NCBI GenBank assembly: GCA_038093975.1
Contig: JBBPTG010000014.1
Coordinates: 124,001-188,000 of the forward strand
Length of the DNA stretch: 64,000 nucleotides
Source: Chalciporus piperatus
Lineage: Eukaryota > Basidiomycota > Agaricomycetes > Boletales > Boletaceae
Reading direction: 5' to 3'
Part shown: one piece after another, positions 59,301 to 64,000 of the stretch
Layout: the number at the start of each line of letters is the position of its first letter
Numbering within the stretch: the first letter of the stretch is position 1
Notes under the pieces: generated by a model
What the model was told of the DNA's origin: nothing
The model's database searches: none
Seen by the model: only the letters and a program-made list of their open reading frames with translations
Translations under genes and position numbers: made by a program

Positions 59301-60455
59301 TGTCTCGGTATGTCTTGCTCTCAGTGATCGTTCAGAAGACGAAAGTGAGTGAAGATGACTCTGAACAGCCACCCAATCCCTCCCCCTCCCGCTCCACTAA
59401 TTGAACTTGGGAAAATGATGAAATAATGGAACTCGTTTGTTGTATGCTTCTTTTTTTTCTTCCTCGGAGGCTGTATAGCTATCTTGCTCGTTGTATCTTT
59501 TATGAGCTTACCAAGGTGATGTCAGGAATGGCAAGAACTCAAGGTACGAGCCGTCGACCCTGGAAAATCAATCACTGGCAGCCAGCCGGTTTTTGCTTCC
59601 GAATATCACAGAGCTGTCAGGATACCTGGCTACGGCCTACATTGCACGACAGCTTGGGTTTGGCTTGGGCAAGCGTACCTACGAGGACGTTCCACGGACT
59701 GCCACTTCCATGGATATAAGTGTCACAGTCGATCGACGCGAATAGGAACACGAAGTCCCGCCTGGTCTCAGGCGAGCTCTCGGGTAAGCATGACAGAGAA
59801 CCTTCTACGGTTCAACCCTCATATGTCATAAGTAACGGTCCGAACTATCCACACTGTCTTGCAAATCCGGGATTATTCGACAGTACTAGGCGATCCAGGG
59901 CGATCCTCGGTCTCACGAGCGAGCCTGCACGTTTGATCGGTGAAGTCCCTGGGGTTACAGCAATATACGTCCTTTGTTTGTGGTGGCAACAACCGTGAGC
60001 TTAATTCTTGATCCGAGATCTGGAAAAATATCAGCGCGATGGATCCGTTGTTGAGCGCAGTGCAGCAAGATAATTTATCCAATCATGACGCTGCACACTA
60101 ACCCTCTATTGATACGCCCTGGAATCTGGTGGGACACATTGAAGTCTGCGGAGGGCCGAGGCTTGAAACTTTGGCCCGATACGTTTTGGCCCGATGCGAT
60201 TTCTAGTAGTTGCGCGAGGTTGATCAATCCATGTAATACCTTTGATCGAGGTTGACGTTGTACAGTTATCTCCGACTCGAGGGTTTATGCCAGATCTATC
60301 GCAAAATCCGTTTACCATATTTTTATCTTGTCTCAACCGACTCATAGTAAGTAGAGACTCGGATCGCGAGTGGTCTAGAGGCTCTTGAGTACAGTTGTTG
60401 AAACGTTGAGCACTGGTTATCGTCCATTTAGAGACCGATCTTGATCTCTACCACC
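59301..60455. other. Intergenic region
   Basis: About 1.15 kb between the P450 relic and PCC1. It holds a short direct repeat of TTTGGCCCGAT near 60172-60196. No gene supported. Confidence 0.45.
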
Positions 60456-60853
60456 ATGTCCGACGCGGCTTGGCACACAGTGTACGTGCTATCCGTGATG
60501 TGTACTCAACAGGATCTCTATACAAGCTATCTAGGACCGTTCGCATCCCCTTTGCGAGCAACAAACACGCCACGATCGCGAAGCAAGTCATCGAAGTCGA
60601 CACCGAGCTACAAAAGGATGCTGTAAAGCGGACCTTGACAGTAGAGGGAAACGAACTGATCGCGTTGGTGCATCCATCCGCTCAAGTCTTGCGATTCTAA
60701 TGCTGGGGGCACGATAGGACGTTTGAAACGCTTACGATCCGTTTAGCACGTTTAACAGTAAACGGATTCCTAGAGAACGTCGATCTTGTTATTCGTACGA
60801 TAGGGGAGTTCGGGGAAGAAGCTGAGAAGGGGAGGTCAGACGAGTCCAAGTAA
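60456..60853 (+). CDS. PCC1: KEOPS complex subunit Pcc1
   Basis: Three exons encode about 95 aa: MSDAAWHTVTVRIPFASNKH, ATIAKQVIEVDTELQKDAV, KRTLTVEGNELIATFETLTI, RLARLTVNGFLENVDLVIRT and the tail IGEFGEEAEKGRSDESK. The pattern IPFxSxxxAxIAxxxIEVDxE, then RTLxVExNxL and LRxxxNxFLENxxLVxRTIxEFG is the Pcc1/CTAG family, the dimerisation subunit of KEOPS. KEOPS makes t6A on ANN-decoding tRNAs and has been linked genetically to telomere maintenance and transcription in yeast. The first splice (donor GTACGT after ACAGT) is fixed by the HTVTVRIPF junction. It is convergent with the PA2G4-like gene, with only 76 bp between the stops. Confidence 0.88.
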
Positions 60854-60929
60854 TGGGCAAGTATTTCGATGCAATATTGTTACTACACTCTCGTTGATGG
60901 ACCAGTACCGTTCGACTATCTACTGTCTA

Positions 60930-62462
60930 TCACTTAGCTTCTGTGGCGTCTGCACTCTCTGCCTTCTTTTTCTTCTTGTTCTCCCGCAATGGCTTCGTCA
61001 GGAGACTCTTGAGCTCCTCATCCTCCAGCTCCTTCTCGGTCTTAACCAACTCTGGTTTGTACCAAATAGGAGGGTGCGTGATCAACAAGGGACCAGCAGG
61101 GGGAAGTGCGATGGTGAAATGGAATGCAGCCACGAACGTGTTTGAAGGAGTGTATCTATCAGACGGATTCAGAAAGACATCGCTTGGACGTTGAGAACGA
61201 TCACTTACATCACCTCGTATGGTTTTACGAGGCCGTGAGATACGGCCTCCTGAAGACCAAGTCGGGCTCTCTTTTCGTCTTCCAATACACGGATGTTGAT
61301 GGGGAAGGCACCAGCCTTCTTCTGCATCTCCGAAAATACAGCGCGGGAGTTCTTCATCTTTAATTGATACGTCACCGCCCCTTCCTTCTGATAAATAGTC
61401 GTTCTTGAATCCTCAATGCGTGCCTTGAATGGATGTCACGGTCTAAGATCGCCTCCCGGTGATGACTCTAACATACCTTGCCATCTTCCCCTGACGAAAT
61501 GAGGATATCAACGCCATACACTTCATCCTCCGCGAAAGTAACCGCCTCAGTGTCCCGTCTTTGGGTTTCAGTCGGGTTCAGGATGATACGCTTCTTCCCG
61601 TCCATCACGTTCTGAGACTGTTGACATGAAAGCATGCCTGCGCAGCAATCAGCACGAAATCCGCAATCTCGATAGCACGCCGATCAATTCCTTACCTTCT
61701 ACCGGCTTACAGTCCCAAGCGGTAGCAACCTTGGAGACCGAATCGGTCACGGTCCAGTTCTTGTTCCCAACTTTCACCAATCTCATCGCAGCCTCTGCAG
61801 CGTGCCAAGCAGCCTTGAGAACGTCTGCGCGTCTTCCTGTCACGGGATTTTGTTCGCTTGCCCCGACAATGATCGTTTCTGCACTGATCGCCGAAAACCC
61901 GTCGATATGAGCTCCGATGTGGATTTTCACAACGTCGTCTTTGGCCAGGGTTTGAGAAGAAAGTGGATCTGAGCTATATTATGATATGTAGATTCAATCA
62001 GCCAGCTCAAGGCGGTCGAGCGATCGAGGGACGTACGCGAGAGGGGAAAAATGGGCAACGGCGTTGTTGACCGAAATACACGTCGGGAAGGCGATGCCTA
62101 TATCACCGACGCCATAAGACAAAGGTACGGAAAGAGGCAAGGATGTGCATTCATACCCTTTGGAACCTTGACACCCTTGACAGCCTTGTTGTACACAGCA
62201 CCAGTACCTTCCTCGAGCAGTTTGTCCCCCTCGACGCAGAGATCGATGATCTTGGCCCCTTCCACAGAGAGCCCGACGAGCTTTTTCATAACCTCGTTAA
62301 CGATGTCTCCGGCCGCCTAGATTTAGGATGTGATTAGAGGTCTAACAAGCTGATGGACGACAATTTTTGTGAATCGTCTGAGCGTACTTTGTACTTGGTC
62401 ATATCGGCCTCCGATATCAATCGGGGCTTTTCAACTGGCTTTGGTGCTTCTGAATCGGCCAT
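60930..62462 (-). CDS. PA2G4/Ebp1-like protein (peptidase M24 fold)
   Basis: The start MADSEAPKPVEKPRLISEAD leads to AAGDIVNEVMKKLVGLSVEG, DLCVEGDKLLEEGTGAVYN, IAFPTCISVNNAVAHFSPL, DDVVKIHIGAHIDGFSAISA, WHAAEAAMRLVKVGNKNW, SHGLVKPYEVIYTPSNTFV and the C-terminal LITHPPIWYKPELVKTEKE with a Lys-rich tail KENKKKKKAESADATEAK. This is the pita-bread fold of methionine aminopeptidase, in the PA2G4/Ebp1 branch (S. pombe Cdb4 relative) that has lost peptidase activity and binds the ribosome exit tunnel and pre-rRNA. About 385-395 aa in seven or eight exons. Housekeeping role in ribosome biogenesis and growth control (family knowledge). Confidence 0.92.
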
Positions 62463-62745
62463 GGTTATGCGCGTCGAAGAGTATGAAAATGGTCGTGCGG
62501 TAGCGCAGTGGTTTTGTGAGGCTGCAGCTGTGGATGAAGGCAGTCCCGATTTGGTAAATCTAGGCGTACTTGCAAAGCAAGTCACCGGGTACATGTTCGC
62601 CGACATGCCTACAATACTACTGTACATTTGGATGCGGGGTTATCGTGCCCTAGAGTAGATATGCGTCTAAATGTTCGCCAAATTTCGTCCCAGTCCCGCA
62701 ATCGTCACCTGTGTGCCCAATCCTAATCCCTGGTATCAATCATAA

Positions 62746-64000
62746 TCAAATCATCCGAGTTCTCTGTTCGTAATGTCCTCGTCCTTTAAAGCAAACGAAA
62801 CCGCGTAGTCTCCGGCATAGTTCGAGGCCCTCGTCGTATTCAGGTTCATCATTTATCGTAGGCAATGAATTAAACCAGACACGCCACTCAGGTGGCTTTC
62901 CGGATGGTTCATTCCAAGACAATTCTGATTGAATGCTTCCTCGTACAGAGGTACGATCTGCCATATCACTGGATAACGTTTCACAGTTAGGATCGCCATA
63001 GAAACCAAGTCCACGTCACTTACTTTTCCCAGTTGATCCAATCACGCTCGAAATAATCCCGCAAAGGATTTGCTGTCGATTGTGCTCGGTCAAAATGCTT
63101 TTTGAGGTACTTTTCTTGCGCCGTTCTCACGAGGGAAGGAATGCAGGGATCTTGCCCATATAGCCTCTCGTAAGCCTCCCATATGGATTCTTTGCATGCC
63201 ACTATGGTCCGAACATTTCGAGCTAGATGCATGGAGGCCCACGACGACACACCCCTGTGGGAAGATCCCCGGCTCGACGCGAGCGTGCTTTCGTCATCCG
63301 ATTCCGGGAGGGTCGCTGTCAATGTTCGGAGCTCGAAGAGGGTATCAGGATCAATCAGGCCCGGAAGTCCGCTGGTCGGTTGGGTACCTCGCCTCAACGA
63401 CGAGCTCGGTGGAAGAGGAACCTCGAGTGGTGGGTGCGATCGTATCTCTTGGAACCATGCACCGAGGTGGAATGGCAAGACAGAGACGAGGTTCGGAGTT
63501 AGGAAACTGTCGCTTAGCATTTCATCCCACGCGCGTTTGAGTCTAGAGTGATCTCGGGGGTCTGGAGGTCTGTGGTACTGCTGATCCGTACCACGCATTG
63601 ATAGGGGAAGCGAGGATGAAGAAGCTGCGGAATATAAGTCCACATGGCTACATTTAGAGCTTGACGGGGTTATAGAAGGATCCGACTTCGTATACTGATT
63701 TGATACCGCAGTATTTGAGCTTCGCGGGGAGCTGTTTGCGGACGAGCGGCCAATCACCGGCGCCATATAGGGTGACAGCTGAGACGGGAATATAAGGTCT
63801 TCTTCAATAATCTTGTGCTAGGGTCAGGCAAAACATGTCAAGTGTGCGAACTTGTCGCGCACCTCTAGAACACCGTTTGGGCTCAGGATACGCGAAACAT
63901 CCTGAAAAAAACATCCGATAAGGGCATTGAGCAAGTTACGAACAGGCTGATAATTTACCCCGAGTACGTATCCCCACTATCAATTGCTTAGCAACGGACA
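62746..64000 (-). CDS. SAM-dependent methyltransferase, 3' part (cut by right edge)
   Basis: Only the C-terminal two thirds lie in the window. The first segment reads DVSRILSPNGVLE, the post-motif-II strand of class I methyltransferases, spliced to IIEEDLIFPSQLSPYMAPV. A Ser-rich insert follows, then HSRLKRAWDEMLSDSFLTPN, VSVLPFHLGAWFQEIRSHPP, ARNVRTIVACKESIWEAYE, DPLRDYFERDWINWEK-like sequence and, after an intron, DMADRTSVRGSIQSELSW, EWRVWFNSLPTINDEPEY and the end HYEQRTRMI. This arrangement, with a long disordered insert after motif III and a conserved WE..MADR C-terminal block, is common in agaricomycete proteins annotated as S-adenosylmethionine-dependent methyltransferases. The substrate is unknown. 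The SAM-binding motif I lies beyond base 64000. Confidence 0.75.

Overview
The window is a gene-dense piece of a filamentous basidiomycete genome, most likely an agaricomycete. Three things point that way. Almost every gene is cut by short GT-AG introns of about 50-70 nt. The gene families are typical of mushrooms: a long-type heme-thiolate peroxygenase, a CYP63/CYP52-type P450, an HsbA-like secreted protein, a GPI-anchored Kre9/Knh1-like wall protein and a fungal GH3-family enzyme. The housekeeping proteins are clearly eukaryotic. I see no prokaryotic features, no intact transposon, no CRISPR array and no rRNA or tRNA that I can support. Exon structures were worked out by hand from splice sites and reading frame.

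Left part (1-24.5 kb): bHLH regulator (-), Nudix diphosphoinositol-polyphosphate hydrolase (-), KE4/YKE4-type ZIP transporter (-) divergent from an HD-domain hydrolase (+), PEX11 (-), DUF427 protein (-), eIF5 (-), HsbA-like secreted protein (-) divergent from an intact P450 (+), glutathione peroxidase (-), GH53 galactanase carrying an apparent frameshift (-), a coiled-coil protein (-) and a Shewanella-like protein phosphatase (-).

Centre (25-39.5 kb): a complete telomerase reverse transcriptase (TERT, -) that I resolve into about 26 exons and about 1,130 codons with all diagnostic motifs. It is followed by proteasome ATPase Rpt2 (-), a Yip1-family Golgi protein (+), a Ca3427-like periplasmic-binding-fold protein (+), a large low-complexity protein with an F-box-like start (-) and the transcription elongation factor Spn1/IWS1 (+).

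Right part (40-64 kb): unspecific peroxygenase (+), GH3 acyl-amido-synthetase-like enzyme (+), a Ser/Pro-rich protein (-), two tentative small genes, a complex I 14 kDa-like subunit (-), a TPR protein (+), a citrate synthase ending in the peroxisomal signal SKL (+), a GPI-anchored wall protein (+), a decayed P450 pseudogene (+), KEOPS subunit Pcc1 (+), a PA2G4/Ebp1-like protein (-) and the 3' part of a SAM-dependent methyltransferase cut by the right edge (-).

There is no operon-like organisation. Functional themes recur by family: peroxisome (PEX11, SKL-ended citrate synthase), heme-thiolate oxidation (P450, peroxygenase, P450 relic), translation and protein turnover (eIF5, PA2G4, Rpt2) and genome maintenance or tRNA modification (TERT, Pcc1). 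The most notable single items are the fully readable TERT, very small exons (5, 13 and 15 nt), a GC-AG intron in the P450, a start-codon-only first exon in Rpt2, a possible mitochondrial N-terminal extension on the glutathione peroxidase, and two gene-decay signals (GH53 frameshift, P450 pseudogene).
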